Assembly (NCBI GenBank): GCA_024704765.1
Contig: JAKMXF010000057.1
Span: 1 to 51,319 of the forward strand
Origin: Oopsacas minuta
Taxonomy: Eukaryota > Porifera > Hexactinellida > Lyssacinosida > Leucopsacidae
Length of the DNA stretch: 51,319 nucleotides
Reading direction: 5' to 3'
The notes under the pieces were generated by a model. That model worked only from the letters and a program-made list of their open reading frames with translations. It searched no databases and was not told the origin of the DNA. Positions 22,361 to 33,276 of the stretch are shown piece after piece. Within the stretch, counting starts at the first letter, position 1; every line of letters begins with the position of its first letter. The position numbers were made by a program, and so were the translations under genes.

Positions 22361-22712
22361 TGCAGGTTTTTATAACCAGTGTTCTTATGTTAGTTGATTT
22401 TATTGGAATCTAAACATGGGACTCGCTTTGAAGTATTTTCTTATACTTGTACTACCCATCGCATGTCGAGAAGTGTCAGCTGAATGTGTGATTTTCCAGA
22501 TGATTCTACGAAAGAGGGTTTTTCAATTGGGTTAGTATTAGGAGACCCTCTACACTGGTAGACTCCTATCATAGCTGTTCGGTAAGAGACCAGAATGATA
22601 CATCTAACTATACCTACATTCTCCTAACCTTGGTAATAGAGGATGACGCGGAGTACTACGTGCGATTGTGTTTGATTCGTAACGCGGGGGCATGGATAGC
22701 TGATACAACTGG
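22361..22712 (+). pseudogene. Receptor 5' fragment (signal peptide exon)
   Basis: Homologous to the start of the receptor at 13348. The upstream frame (MQVFITSVLMLVDF) meets a TAA, while an ATG at 22417 gives MGLALKYFLILVLPIAC, a good signal peptide followed by REVSAEC. This suggests the real start of the family is the second Met. Frame is lost near 22490. At about 22712 the sequence switches abruptly to inverted EGF sequence, so the gene is truncated by an inversion breakpoint. Confidence 0.75.
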
Positions 22713-23348
22713 AATCCTCCCAATACTCTACACAATCACATCTAGTACAAATGGTGTTGTGAAAGCATTCGTTTTCACAGGTTATGCCACAAACTGAGCA
22801 ATCAAATCCTCCCCTTGAGTTTATACAATTGCAGCCATTACAAGTTGAATTTAGTAATCCACCATTTTTGATACAATAGGACAGGTAGTACAATCGGTAC
22901 CCTCCCACATGTTATTACACTCACACCTACACACATTATCTCCTATACCGTCAATATATAATTCCTCGTTTTGACCAGGAGTACCCAAGCAAGGAAGGTA
23001 TTGGCTCTCGCATACAGTATCGAAATACTCAACAGCACAATTCCTATCACTACAATCTGTTTCAGCTGTTCCATTCTTGCAGATTAAATCCCAGTTTGAG
23101 CAGTCAGGACCTGATCTATTCGGAGCACAAACACAAGTAGACTCAATATTATACACATAGTTCTAAGGACACATGACTACACACATTCCATCGAGACTAT
23201 AAGAGGAACACTCTGATGCAGACTGTCCGTAGCAATAGCCTAATGAGGTATTAACACCAGCTCTAAGACAATCATCATGGCATTCCATACAACCGTACAG
23301 ATCACTAGAGACTGGAGAGAAGTTAAGATTACATTCATAGCAATCTAC
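22713..23348 (-). pseudogene. EGF-module receptor fragment (inverted twin of 6630-7215)
   Basis: Minus-strand cysteine-rich sequence with CVCAPNRSGPDCSN, CRCECNNMWEGTDCTTCP, CSVCGITCENECF and CDCVEYWEDSSC. It is near-identical to 6630-7215 and extends about 80 bp further into the next EGF unit. It shares the TAG before NCVYNIES. At about 23349 it is fused to FEM1 sequence exactly as at 6630. Confidence 0.8.
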
Positions 23349-23566
23349 AGGTTAACGCGTGGATAACAGAATCCGTAACTGTTTCTTACATACACGCGAA
23401 ATATAACGCGGTTAACCCGGCCATATCTGATACCACTAACATATTTGGGGTAGATACTCCAATGAATGCGTTCAGTACATTTTCCCGTTTAAGAAAATCC
23501 TTTGATTTCATAATGGAATGGAAATTGGCTTCATCTCTTGTGACTGGATGATAGAATAGCTGGAGT
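23349..23566 (-). pseudogene. FEM1-like fragment, 3' piece (inverted)
   Basis: Minus-strand homology to the FEM1 segment between the hAT MITE site and the ALIQAG repeat (MKSKDFLK, VLNAF, ACMxET). It is the third piece of one disrupted FEM1 copy whose other pieces are 25364-25531 and 30947-31125. Fused at 23349 to receptor EGF sequence. Confidence 0.8.
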
Positions 23567-23711
23567 CAGGGGCGGCGCCAGGACAAATTTGGGGGCTCAA
23601 GCCCCCCCTAGAGCCCCTCCGTGATTTCTGGAGACATAAATTTCGAAATTTTTGAGCTAACTTGCCTCGTCTTTGTTTTATTTTTTCCGAAATTTGTTTG
23701 TTTTACAAGTA

Positions 23712-25024
23712 CAGGGTGGCTCCAAAGTTCTGATACAAAATCATGATTAATATACAACCATTATCAGGAAGTATTCTCAATGGTTTGCTCTCCCATGACA
23801 TACCTTATACGCTTCCTAACAAATATTATTTCAATTTAGTGTATTCTATTTCGAAAAAAATTGTGATTGACCATGGAATCTGAGAGGTCAGCAATTATTG
23901 AGTTACATATGGCGGGGAAAAGTCCATCAGAAATTTTGAAACTGCTGAATATTGCAAAAAGGACGTAGGGCATTTATCTACAGGACGATAAATCGATATA
24001 AGGAAACTGGGGACACTGTAGACAAGCCGAGATCTGGTCGTCCATGCTCTGTAACGACCTCAGCTCTCAAGAAAGTGGTGCGAGAACGGATTCGGCGGAA
24101 CCCACACCGTTCGATGAGGAAAATGGCCTTGGAGCTCAATATATCTCGCCGAGCAATACAAAAGGTTGTCAAAAGGGACCTAGGAATGCGCTCTTTTAAA
24201 CGCAAAAAGGTACAATTCCTATCTGGGTCGGTGAAAGAAAAGAGAGTGTCCCGGAGCAAGAGCCTACTTGCTCTACACGCTATTGGAGTTCTCGAAAATA
24301 CCATTTTCTCAGATGAGAAAATTTTCACCATTGAAGAGGCTACAAATAGCCAAAACAACAGAGTCATCTCGACCTCAGTTTCAGCGATCCCTGATAAGTT
24401 CAGATATATCAGTCGGATGAAGAAACCACTGTCGGTGATGGTTTGGGCTGGGGTCTCTGCTGTTGGTCGGACACCACTGATTTTCATCCCCCCAGGAGTG
24501 AAAATCAATGCCAAAACATACCAAGAGCTTGTATTAGAGCCTGTGGTAAAAGGTCTGAGCCAGACCATGTTTTCTGGACAGCAATTTGTCTTCCAACAAG
24601 ATGGTGCTCCCACCCATACGGCCAATACGACCCAAAATTGGCTGAAGCACAATATTCCCAATTTTATACATAAGGATGAATGGCCACCATACAGTCCCGA
24701 TTTAAATCCCATGGACTATTCTGTATGGTATATCTTGGAAAACAAGGCTTGTTCTGTGTCACACAACACAGTTAGCTCTCTAAAGATTTCCTTGTGTCGA
24801 GAATGGGAGAAGATGCCCCAAGAAACTCTGCGTGCCGCAGTAGAAGGATTCCCGAACAGACTCAGGGCTGTCATTTCCAAAAAGGGTGGTTATATTGAAT
24901 AAATGACTAGGCAATCTCTTCCTAATAGTATGTATTAATTATATAGAGAGTATAAATAATGTAGGTCATGCTGAATAAATATTATAGACAAAATGGCTTG
25001 TATCAGAACTTTGGAGCCACCCTG
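23712..25024 (+). mobile_element. maT-like (DD37D) mariner element, copy 1
   Basis: Perfect inverted termini of about 27 bp start CAGGGTGGCTCCAAAGTTCT, with TA duplications at 23710-23711 and 25025-25026. Length 1313 bp, the same as the copy at 39886-41198. It sits inside a hAT MITE and carries one transposase gene on the plus strand. Confidence 0.95.
23873..24902 (+). pseudogene. maT-like DD37D transposase, N-terminal frame break
   Basis: Cut-and-paste transposase of the Tc1/mariner superfamily. The long open frame (about 23952-24902) has an HTH region with KPRSGRPCSV, a second HTH-like segment (NISRRAIQKVVKRDLG) and the catalytic triad: D in FSDEKIF, D in FQQDGAP, D in SPDLNPMDYSVW. Thirty-seven residues separate the last two acids, which is the DD37D (maT) spacing. 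The natural start is probably the ATG at 23873 (MESERSAIIELHMAGKSPSE), but that frame ends at TAG (23966-23968). The C-terminal frame has no ATG at its start, so a single-base frame break separates the first HTH from the rest. The copy at 40032 has the same break. An antisense reading of the same DNA is not a gene. Confidence 0.88.
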
Positions 25025-25363
25025 TACATGTCTTTTAACTTTGTTTTTATAGATGCCTAATTTAGTAATATTCCGCCTTATTTCTCCGAAACTCTTGTTT
25101 CTCATTCAGTTGATGAGTCTTTGTGTTATATATTTTAATATTTTTGTTTATTTGACTTACGATGTTAGATTTATTTTATTTCAACTAAATTATGTCTTTG
25201 GGTGGCTATTTGGCAAAGCTCGAAAACCTGTTCATAGAATTTTCTGGCAATTAAAGGCGAAATGTTGAACAATTTAGTAGGTATGTCGAGTGAGCTTTGC
25301 CCCCGCGATGTAACTTATCGCCAGGCCCACCCAATCCGTTCGCCAAATCCTGGCGCGCCCCTG

Positions 25364-25531
25364 GCTGGAGTGCTTCCAATATCACAGGATTTCTATAAAC
25401 AACAGACTCAACAGTAGTGAAAGATGGAAACTTCTCCAACCAAATATCAAGAAAAGCTAATACCCGCTTCAAACACTTATGATACGAAACGTTCATATTA
25501 GCTTCTGTGCCTTTCAGCAAAACAGTATACC
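25364..25531 (-). pseudogene. FEM1-like fragment, middle piece (inverted)
   Basis: Minus-strand homology to KGTEANMNVSYHKCLKRVLA, DIWLEKFPSF and YRNPVILEAL of FEM1. It is bounded on one side by the hAT MITE and on the other by the KDZ-type element. Confidence 0.82.
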
Positions 25532-25826
25532 GTAAACTGGGGCTGCTTTAGCCCAAATATTGAAATTTCTTACTTATTGAAAAGATATTGTATTTGAGGT
25601 ATTTAAAAGTGGGTAGCGCATGCGCTACATTGGGATTGTTGGTAAGTCATGTTTATAGATACGCGTTATCATTTCAACCATAGTACCCAAACTGCTGAAT
25701 TAAATGTGATTAGATAAGTTTCGAAACCACATTACGGCAAGTGGTCATTGGAATTCTGGTGCATTTATAATGTATAGAAGTAGATATATAAATTTATACC
25801 ATTCGTTAGATTATTTCATTTTGGAA

Positions 25827-28800
25827 ATGGCTGAAAAAGTAACTTCACAAACTGGATCTGATAATATATACCAAAAAAACGAAAAAGCTCGGAGAAAGAA
25901 GATATCAGCTTCATCACATTAGACATCAACAAAGTATGCCTATCAGAAGGTGAATCATTTAAATTGATGGAATCAGATGTACCAACATGGCCAAAACCAG
26001 GTGATAATTATATTCTTACTTCCTTATGCTTTCAAGCAAACTTTAGTTGCTTTTTAATTCTATATAATTTTTCGCATAGGTCAGTGTCAACTTGATTGCT
26101 TCTCAGAACCAGAAATGAAACAAATAGAAATGCCTATAATTGACCAGTATGTAAAACTATTGATATTGAAGTCTCACATATATAAGTTAGAGGATAGTGA
26201 ATATGTTATAATTGCAGATTATGATCACTCACTACGTTATTATCACTATTCTGTTTGCATGTTTGTCTCTCTGCTCCGGTTCGTAGGGCCCAACACCTTT
26301 ATTTCGGTTAAGCCAGTCAAATGGCCTGGTCCTAAGTGACCCTATTAATCGGAGTCTACTGTACATTTACTATTCTCACTACCAAAACTAAACATTTTGT
26401 ATTTCAAGGAACCGTTATACTAAACAAAAGGAGAATCATAATTGAAACAAACAGCAATCTATGCGCCAATTGTTATAGTGATTCTTCTTCTCATTATCAA
26501 GCATTTGAACTCTGTTCACAAAATGATTGTTTGCAAGTTTGTGAAGCAAACATTCTAGAAGACATATATATTATTTCCCAAGTCCTAACGATATCTTTCT
26601 ATTGACAGATGATACCTTTCACAACTTCCAATTAAATAATGATAGGTGGTTATGTTGTTCTTGTTCTTCAAAGTGCAAACAACATTCTAGACTCCATAAT
26701 ATTCTCTAAAATACTGGATGAAATACACACAAAAAGTTTGAATATAACACGATATCAACAAGAACAATACCATTCAATCTAGATGAAAGCCAAATAGCAA
26801 TTTACAACCATCAGCTCTGCCATGGCATCAATTTACCTTTAAATATGTATCCTGAAAAGGAATTGTGACTATGGTTTCAAATTCAATGAAGAGGAGAAGC
26901 TTAAACTAGAGAAGGTTGGAATAGTTATCTATTTAGAAAATGCTATTAATGAATTCAAAGATTACAAAAGTATATATTTATCATCAATGAACCATTCGCT
27001 CGGTCGCAATTTTAATTTAGTATGGTCGGTTATTCTACGTATTTAGCCGTTGAAAACAAGTCTTTACAATTATAAAGGAATTTCAATAAATATTTGGTCT
27101 CATATAAGATTGTTCATTCGATTGCAATGAACTCGTCCCAATTTACCCCCTCCTTAAATTTGCCTGTGCTTGGTAACTCAGTAATTATATTGTAAGTATA
27201 TAGTTTACAGTTTACAGTTCAAGATGCAGTGGACCTTGCAATTGCTTGGCAGTCTTCGAAGGTCAGAACAGTTTACTGTTAAACATCAACAACAAGTACT
27301 TTGTTCATTACAGTTTGTTATATGATTATAGCGAGTTGATGACCATGTCTAGAGATACTTTGTACCGTTACTTGAGGTATGTATTGTTTAAAATCATATT
27401 CTTAATAAATTAAAATTCCTATATACATACAATCTAATTCTTCGTTTTACTCTTTAGTGCCAAGAACAGGAAGCTTATCAGAATGGGTAGAACGAATACA
27501 TTCCATTATCACATTGTTTATCAGGCATGGAACGCCTATCTAAGAACAGTAGACATAGATTATGACTCGAACTACATATGTCCAAAGTGTAAAGATCATC
27601 CCGATGTGATAATTTTAGATGGCATAGCGATGGGAACAATGAAATCGGTACCTGAAGTGGATGCAAAATTCGATCAGGATCAGCAATACCCTATGATCCC
27701 ATTTTGAGATCGTGTTTTTATCCCCGACACAGCAATTAGAAAGCAACTCCTTAAATAATGTTCTGAAGGTTTGACAGAAAATACACTAAAAGACCTATTG
27801 AAGTCTATTCATAAAGAAATGGCTGATTATATTTTATTTAGTTCCATTAGGACAGAAAATTTAGTGACTATAAGTGAAGAATATATACACGTTAAGAAAG
27901 TCATAAAACTCCTTTGCCATACAGATCCAATATCAGGAGTATTCCAATTCTCTCTGCTGGGACCGAATGAACGAAAAGCAATAGCTCTTCTTGCCAATGG
28001 AAAATCAGCAAGTGAAGATTCCTTAAATTCAATATATCAGAGTTTATTTCGTAGAGCGTCAAGAAAATTAGTGGAAAATTCTCCACAAAGCGAAAACAAT
28101 TACAATTATTTCCCAGCATTCACAACAAGCTACATGTAAGTTCAAACTTGTAATTGTGTTTATACTGAAAATACTAAACGCTATTCAACTTTTTTTTATA
28201 TTTTACTATTCTACTATACTTGTCAGGTTGCCAGTATACGAAAATCTAGAAGTTGAGTCAGCTGAACCGTGTCTCAAAAAGTTTCCAACTCACAAAAGGT
28301 TTTCCCCCGGAATAGTAGCAATCACTTGTAAACACAGGATTTGTTATGGTTTCCAAATCCTCAGACAACACGAATCTACAGTTGTAATTTATAATTTGTT
28401 AATGACCATATTCAGAGAACAGCCAAAGGTGATCATCTACGATAATGCTTGCAACTTACACAAAACATGTATGAAAAGGTAAGTGCACATAACAAATTGG
28501 GTATAAATGATAAATAGTCGAGATTTCAAATAGAAACTTATTTGTGATTTTTTATATAGGGACCCCAAAGTATTTCGTAAGACAACATTTCTGATTGATC
28601 GATTCCATTCTACAAACCACAAGTGCAATCCCTCTTATTCTTCGAGATCAATTCAGACTGACGAGATGAAAAAGCTAAACTCCCAAATTTGCGAGCAGTT
28701 GTTTCCATCACTAACAAGGATAGCAACACAAATCGCATACATGCGTATTGATAATGTATTCTTCACTACAAGATGTTTTCTAGCTTGTTTGAATCTACAT

Positions 28801-28827
28801 ATTCTATCACAAATTAATAAAATATGA
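25827..28827 (+). pseudogene. KDZ/Zisupton-type transposase relic
   Basis: Multi-exon reading with clear GT-AG introns, for example 26001-26079, 27377-27458, 28136-28226 and 28479-28559. An ATG at 25827 is followed, after a frame break, by a basic PKKRKSSE segment. Middle exons hold cysteine clusters (LCANCYSD, WLCCSCSSKC) and the block LCHGINLPLNMYPEK. The exon starting 27459 has FHYHIVYQAWNAYLRT and ICPKCKDHPDVIILDG. This cysteine-DG block and the later ITCKHRICYGFQILRQHES, IIYDNACNLH and FLIDRFHSTNH resemble the KDZ transposase superfamily and the vertebrate HMGXB3 C-terminus. DNAC would be part of the RNase-H-like core. In-frame TGA and TAA codons near 27706 and 27756 and other breaks show decay. 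The predicted stop is at 28825, 8 bp from the converging gene. The family call is from motif memory. Confidence 0.72.
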
Positions 28828-28834
28828 AAATAGT

Positions 28835-30555
28835 TTATATGTTAGGAGACTCACGACAATTGTGACAATAAAAGTTATCGATGTCTTTGTCAATATCTTC
28901 AAGTCCTACACATGGTTTGTGGAACCATTTAAGACATTTGGGACATTCAATCATATTTTTGACGCGCAACTGGGTAGATGACACAAACACTATAACATTA
29001 TCTTTAAATCTGTCCCTAGATTTGTAGTCAGGCGAGATCGTAATACTATGCTTTCTATCTTTGGAAAGGGTGTTAAAATTTCGCTGTTGAAACAATCAGT
29101 TAGGTAAGATCTCATTCTTGACTGTTTCCAGTATACTTGGGTTGGGTCGCCTCCCGTTGCTATTGTCAAACAGACTGCAGCTGCAAATAAACCACAATCC
29201 GCGCCCACCTCTTTGCTGCTGAATAGGAGCAAGGGTGACTTTCAGCTCATGATCAGCATCATTCCCATATAGAAAGGCCAATTGCACAGCTAATTCACCA
29301 GATATTCTCCCAGTAGATAGCGAATCATATAAAGTTACATGCCCTTCAACATCAATACTGGAGCAAACCCAGTGAAGTGCGCCATGGTGATGCAACTGTA
29401 TACTAGGACGAGGAGAGCTTTGACGAATTCACGATTCTAAGAATTAATTGAATATCAAATATTGATTTACAATTCAAAAATTTAAACCGAGAAACTCACT
29501 TCGGAGAGAATAGTATCCTGCAGTCCCTGTAAATGTGGGAAATTCTTCTTCAGTAATGTCTACAAATACATATTTGGTATGAGAATATTTGCTAACAAAA
29601 CGGATTGAATTTTAATGTATAATAAACTTACACAGAATGCATTAATGGTGGTGACTGTTAGAAAAGTATTACGACTTGACAATTCAGAAATTGACAAGTT
29701 TTTCTCATTTAAACTAATGGGAGGAGTGATTATTTGAATAAGATCTAATGGCTTAACTCCGAGTAATGTCACCAGACTGGAAGTTGGGGTAGGTGTTTGA
29801 GGATCTGAAATAGGTTTGTTCGAAGCGATAACGGGTTGCTGAAAAAGCTCATCGAAGAAATCATCACTAGTATCTACATCAGATTCTGGGTGTATTACAT
29901 CCCTAGCGAAATCAAGAGGAGATCTAGATCGGTCATGGTAGATATCATGTCGCGATGTTTGAGAAGAGCTTGGAGACTTCTGAGATTGAGGGCGAACTGA
30001 AACTCGCGCTTTCATAGAGTAATCCTTATATGACTCTATTATCATACACAGATGAATCTTACATGCGCTTTTTATGTTTTCGAAAGGGACTCTTTTAGGA
30101 CAAAAAGGTGGTTATTGATAGAAGGATCATTCCAAAAAAACATACCTTTCCCTAAAATACAGAGATATATAATCAGTGACACATATAATTATATAAATTC
30201 ACACTGTTGACTTACCAGTTGACACTTTTATAATCGCAGAAACAAGTCTTCGCAGTCCCTGTACATTGTAGCTAGATATATCTCCATCTAATAGCTTGAG
30301 GGTTTCGTGATCACGCACAGGCTTTGATGACGCTGAGGTAATTGTAGATATTTGGTTAGTCAGTAGAGTTCTTGATATTACATCGCTATTCCCAGTGATA
30401 TAGGTTTGAAATTTTTCTGGACCCAAAGAGCCAAGCTTTCCATGCCATGAAAATACAGCTCCGGCATATTCATCTGTAACTGAACGAAACTCAGACAATA
30501 TGTCTGTCAGTACCATTATAGCATTGGTCTTTGTCAATTTGGGTATCTTTGGCAT
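28835..30555 (-). pseudogene. Transposon-borne Ulp1/C48-type protease with PHD finger
   Basis: Minus-strand, multi-exon. The 5' exon from the ATG at 30555 to about 30216 encodes MPKIPKLTKTNAIMVLTDIL onward (unrecognised), with donor GGTAAG. A Ser/Pro-rich acidic exon follows (about 30030-29630; SRSPLDFARD, DTSDDFFDELF), then a short exon with EEEFPTFTGTAGYYSLR. The protease exon has HHGALHWV (His), VTLYDSL (Asp) and, after an apparent frame slip near 29215, ADCGLFAAAVCL (Cys), a His-Asp-Cys triad as in SUMO-deconjugating C48 proteases. A C-terminal PHD-like finger has IECPKCLKWFHKPC and FYCHNC. Ulp1-like proteases accompany several eukaryotic DNA transposon families. The slip between QQQRGG and ADCGLF suggests decay or a small sequencing error. 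Confidence 0.7.
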
Positions 30556-30946
30556 TTTGGCTAATCAAGGGTACAGAATGGGAAATCAAGAGGAAACACT
30601 GATTGAGTAAAGTATAAAGTGAATTGAGTAACATATTTAGGGATTTTGCTAATAAAGGAAGTAGAAATAAGTAACTAAAGTAAATAATAAATATCAGTAC
30701 CTGCGGATTTAATTACACTATAATAGGATGTAATTTGAGAGCCTACTTTTTCCAAATTCCAGTTATATATTAATGCAGCGCGTGCGCTACTCATTTTTAA
30801 ATGTATGCGTATTTGTTTTCGAAATTATCTACCGATATTTGAAAATTAGTTAAAAATTTGGCAACTCAATTTCAAGTACAACGCTGAATTCAATCTAGTT
30901 TCTTTGGAACTTTGATATTTGGGCCAAAGCAGCCCCAGTTTACTGA

Positions 30947-31125
30947 ACCTTGTGTAAATACACTTGAAATAAGCAGCAAACCATTTCATTGTCATAACAT
31001 CAGTAGTATTGAACGCTAGCAATAGTCTATTTACTTGATGCAAGAGCCCCTTAAATTCACTGACAGATGCTTGTGTTGGCATACAACTTCCCTTTACGAC
31101 AGCTTGTAATAGCTGATACAATATA
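30947..31125 (-). pseudogene. FEM1-like fragment, 5' piece (inverted)
   Basis: Minus-strand homology YQLLQAVVKGSCMPTQA, LLHQVNRLLLAFNT and WFAAYFKCIYTR to FEM1. It begins abruptly at about 31125, where it abuts a plus-strand receptor tail. It continues across the KDZ element into 25531-25364. Confidence 0.82.
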
Positions 31126-31372
31126 CCGTGGTTTGACCTACTACCCTGATCCGTCAGAAGCACACGCTCTCTCTCGTTCACCTTCTCCTTTTAAGAACAC
31201 TACATACGAGAATCCTGTTGGTATATCAGGGCATTTCCTGTCTGATCCTGATGATACTGCTTCTGGTGAGTGTATAGACGGCAGTCTGAATGTATCTCAT
31301 AAAGTTAGCTCCACTTCTGGAGTATACCTTCTGACGCAGGAATCTCTGCCTGGTACACCTAGAAAGAACTAA
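31121..31372 (+). pseudogene. Receptor cytoplasmic-tail fragment
   Basis: Encodes YRGLTYYPDPSEA, SRSPSPFKNTTYENP and SDPDDTASGE, near-identical to the tail of the receptor at 13348. A frame slip after SSTSGV precedes a homologous GISAWYT-stop (TACACCTAG). TM and ectodomain are missing: the fragment starts at an inversion junction with FEM1 sequence. It is followed 160 bp later by another FEM1 copy, preserving the unit order. Confidence 0.8.
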
Positions 31373-32300
31373 TAAATAGCAAAATACATTAGTTTACTGT
31401 AGGACAAACTTTACGAATCATTTTCCTTTTACTACTTGGATAATTATTTATTTATTTCCCTCTTTCTCTATCGTATTCTATTTACTGAATATTTACAGAA
31501 TTGGCTATTTTGCTTGTAGAACTTTCAATTAGAAATGTTAAGTAGCCATCTTCTACGTCACATAACAACGTCATCAACATACTCAGATGAATTGTTACAT
31601 AAAGAATTATTGGATTCTGCAGCGAAAGGGAAATTTCCATTATTTAAGTCTCAACTACCAACTTTACTAAAGAATACACATCCAAAGCTTGTATTCCAGC
31701 CTAAGGTCAGTAAGGGATCTCCGTTAATTCTAGCTGCTCAGAATAGTCAAAATAAGATAGTAAGCTATATCCTGAAGAATTTTCTAAAGGTTTAGGATCT
31801 TGAATACACAATGACAGTTAAATCTGATTTCACAGGACTTAAGATTAGAGAACAACAGCCTTGTGGTGTGCTGCATTAGGTATAAACTTCAAATATTAGT
31901 TATTTACCTTTGTTTACTTCTGTTTTCTTATAGGTGGTAATGTCAATATTGTAAGAGAACTTCTAGAAGCCGGGCGAATAGTAACCAGTCAAACGCAACG
32001 AATCCTACTCCGCTTAGCGCCGCGTCTTATCATAATAGAGAGGAAGTTATAATGTGTCTGTTGAATCAGTGAGCTGATATTAGTATAGCTAATCAAGAGG
32101 GACAGGCTCCTTTTATGGTAGCTGTATTGAGAGACAATGAAGATGCTCTTAGATTACTCGGTAAGTAATATGTAGATAATTTACAGTAGGAATATTTATA
32201 CGAATTCTATACTTAGAGTTAACTCACGTTATATAGAACACGGAAATATCTAAATACCCGCTTATATAGATATGTGAAATATTACAAATATTGTCCCGAA

Positions 32301-32793
32301 CAGTGGCGTAACGATGTCTAGTGCCGCTGGGGGCACATGCTCTAAACGCCGCCCCCTAAAACGTAAATTTATGAGTAGTTATCTTGAACAACTCCTGGGA
32401 GGGGTGTTGTTTGAAAATTCCTTTGCCCCCTGCCCTGGTTCATTAGATACCATGTTTAGTTACTGTTGACATAATATGTGATTACGCATATATGTTTGAA
32501 ACTTTTAACCAAAAATACAATAATACTACCGCTTCGGGTCGTTAGTAGCTCTTCTTCACAGCCTGATCTTTCGTGCTTTGAGTCTCGCATACTTATCGAT
32601 CACATGGGTGAAGTCAGTTGCCTCAGTAAGCCTCTAACCAGTTAAACAAGGGTTTAATCCAGAGGGGTGGGTTAAAACTTTAAAGAGACAACCCTGGTTA
32701 GAACGGATATATATCATCATGGGATCACATGAGATTTATCATATATGTGTGGACCAATATATCAAAATGCCGCCCCCCGTCGTAACGCTACTG
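32301..32793. mobile_element. hAT-type MITE in FEM1 copy 3 intron
   Basis: Termini CAGTGGCGTAACGA and TCGTAACGCTACTG, with imperfect 8 bp duplications GTCCCGAA (32293-32300) and GTTGCGAA (32794-32801). Length 493 bp, with G/C-rich subterminal CCGCCCCC motifs. Equivalent introns in other copies lack it. Not coding. Confidence 0.85.
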
Positions 32794-33009
32794 GTTGCGA
32801 ACACTCAAAGTAACATAAAATACACCAGTTATAGCGAAGAAATTATCACGATCCCTTGGGCTTCGAATATTGGGAGTTGACTGTATTATACTTTAATGTT
32901 AGTTACCATTTATTTGTATACAGTTACTTATGGCAAAGCCGATCTCAGTCAGACAACAGCTGCAGGAATGGACTTGGTACACATAACAATAGAACAAAAA
33001 TCCCAGAAG

Positions 33010-33175
33010 ATATTCAATCGATTAATCCACGTCGAAATGTGGATTAATCGATTGAATATTTCCATGTAGAGCCCAATCTCCATCTCCTCTTATAATCTTT
33101 CTATGTAGAGCCCAATCTCCATCTCTCTTATAATCTTTCTATGTAGAGCCTAATCTCCATCTCCTCTTATACCTT
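33010..33175. repeat. Perfect 21 bp hairpin plus triplicated ~42 bp block
   Basis: ATATTCAATCGATTAATCCAC (33010-33030) is perfectly inverted at 33039-33059 around an 8 nt loop. It is followed by three near-identical units containing TGTAGAGCCCAATCTCCATC (about 33065, 33108 and 33149). The other FEM1 copies have one unit and no hairpin here, so this is a local template-switching or slippage scar. Confidence 0.88.
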
Positions 33176-33276
33176 CCACACAGTACCAGAGGTGTATCAA
33201 CCCCCCTGTCATGTATTTGTAGCTGCCAAATGTCACAATGAGTATGCAATGGATTATCTCACTAAACGGCCTGAAT

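Larger units (their letters stand above)
23567..25363. mobile_element. hAT MITE, inverted copy, carrying a mariner insertion
   Basis: Termini CAGGGGCGGCGCCAGG and CCTGGCGCGCCCCTG, with target duplications GCTGGAGT at 23559-23566 and 25364-25371 (reverse complement of ACTCCAGC at the 5933 copy). Without the 1313 bp mariner element it would be about 484 bp, like the other copy. It occupies the same site in FEM1 sequence, so the two copies derive from duplication, not independent insertion. Confidence 0.9.
25532..30946. mobile_element. KDZ/Zisupton-like DNA transposon, 5.4 kb
   Basis: Inverted termini GTAAACTGGGGCTGCTTTAG (25532) and the reverse complement of CAAAGCAGCCCCAGTTTAC (about 30925-30943) bound a 5.4 kb block that splits a FEM1 fragment; flanking FEM1 sequence rejoins across it. 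A 3 bp duplication ACC (25529-25531, 30947-30949) fits the join, but other boundaries within 1-4 bp are possible. GTAGCGCATGCGCTAC near the left end has a matching GCGCGTGCGCTAC near the right end. It holds two convergent multi-exon gene relics: a KDZ-type transposase (plus) and a Ulp1-protease/PHD gene (minus). Confidence 0.82.

Noticed and set aside
23978-24712. Long minus-strand open frame (244 codons) inside the mariner transposase, repeated at 40152-40886
   Set aside because: It is the antisense shadow of the transposase frame, present in both copies only because the copies are 98% identical. It has no domain motifs.
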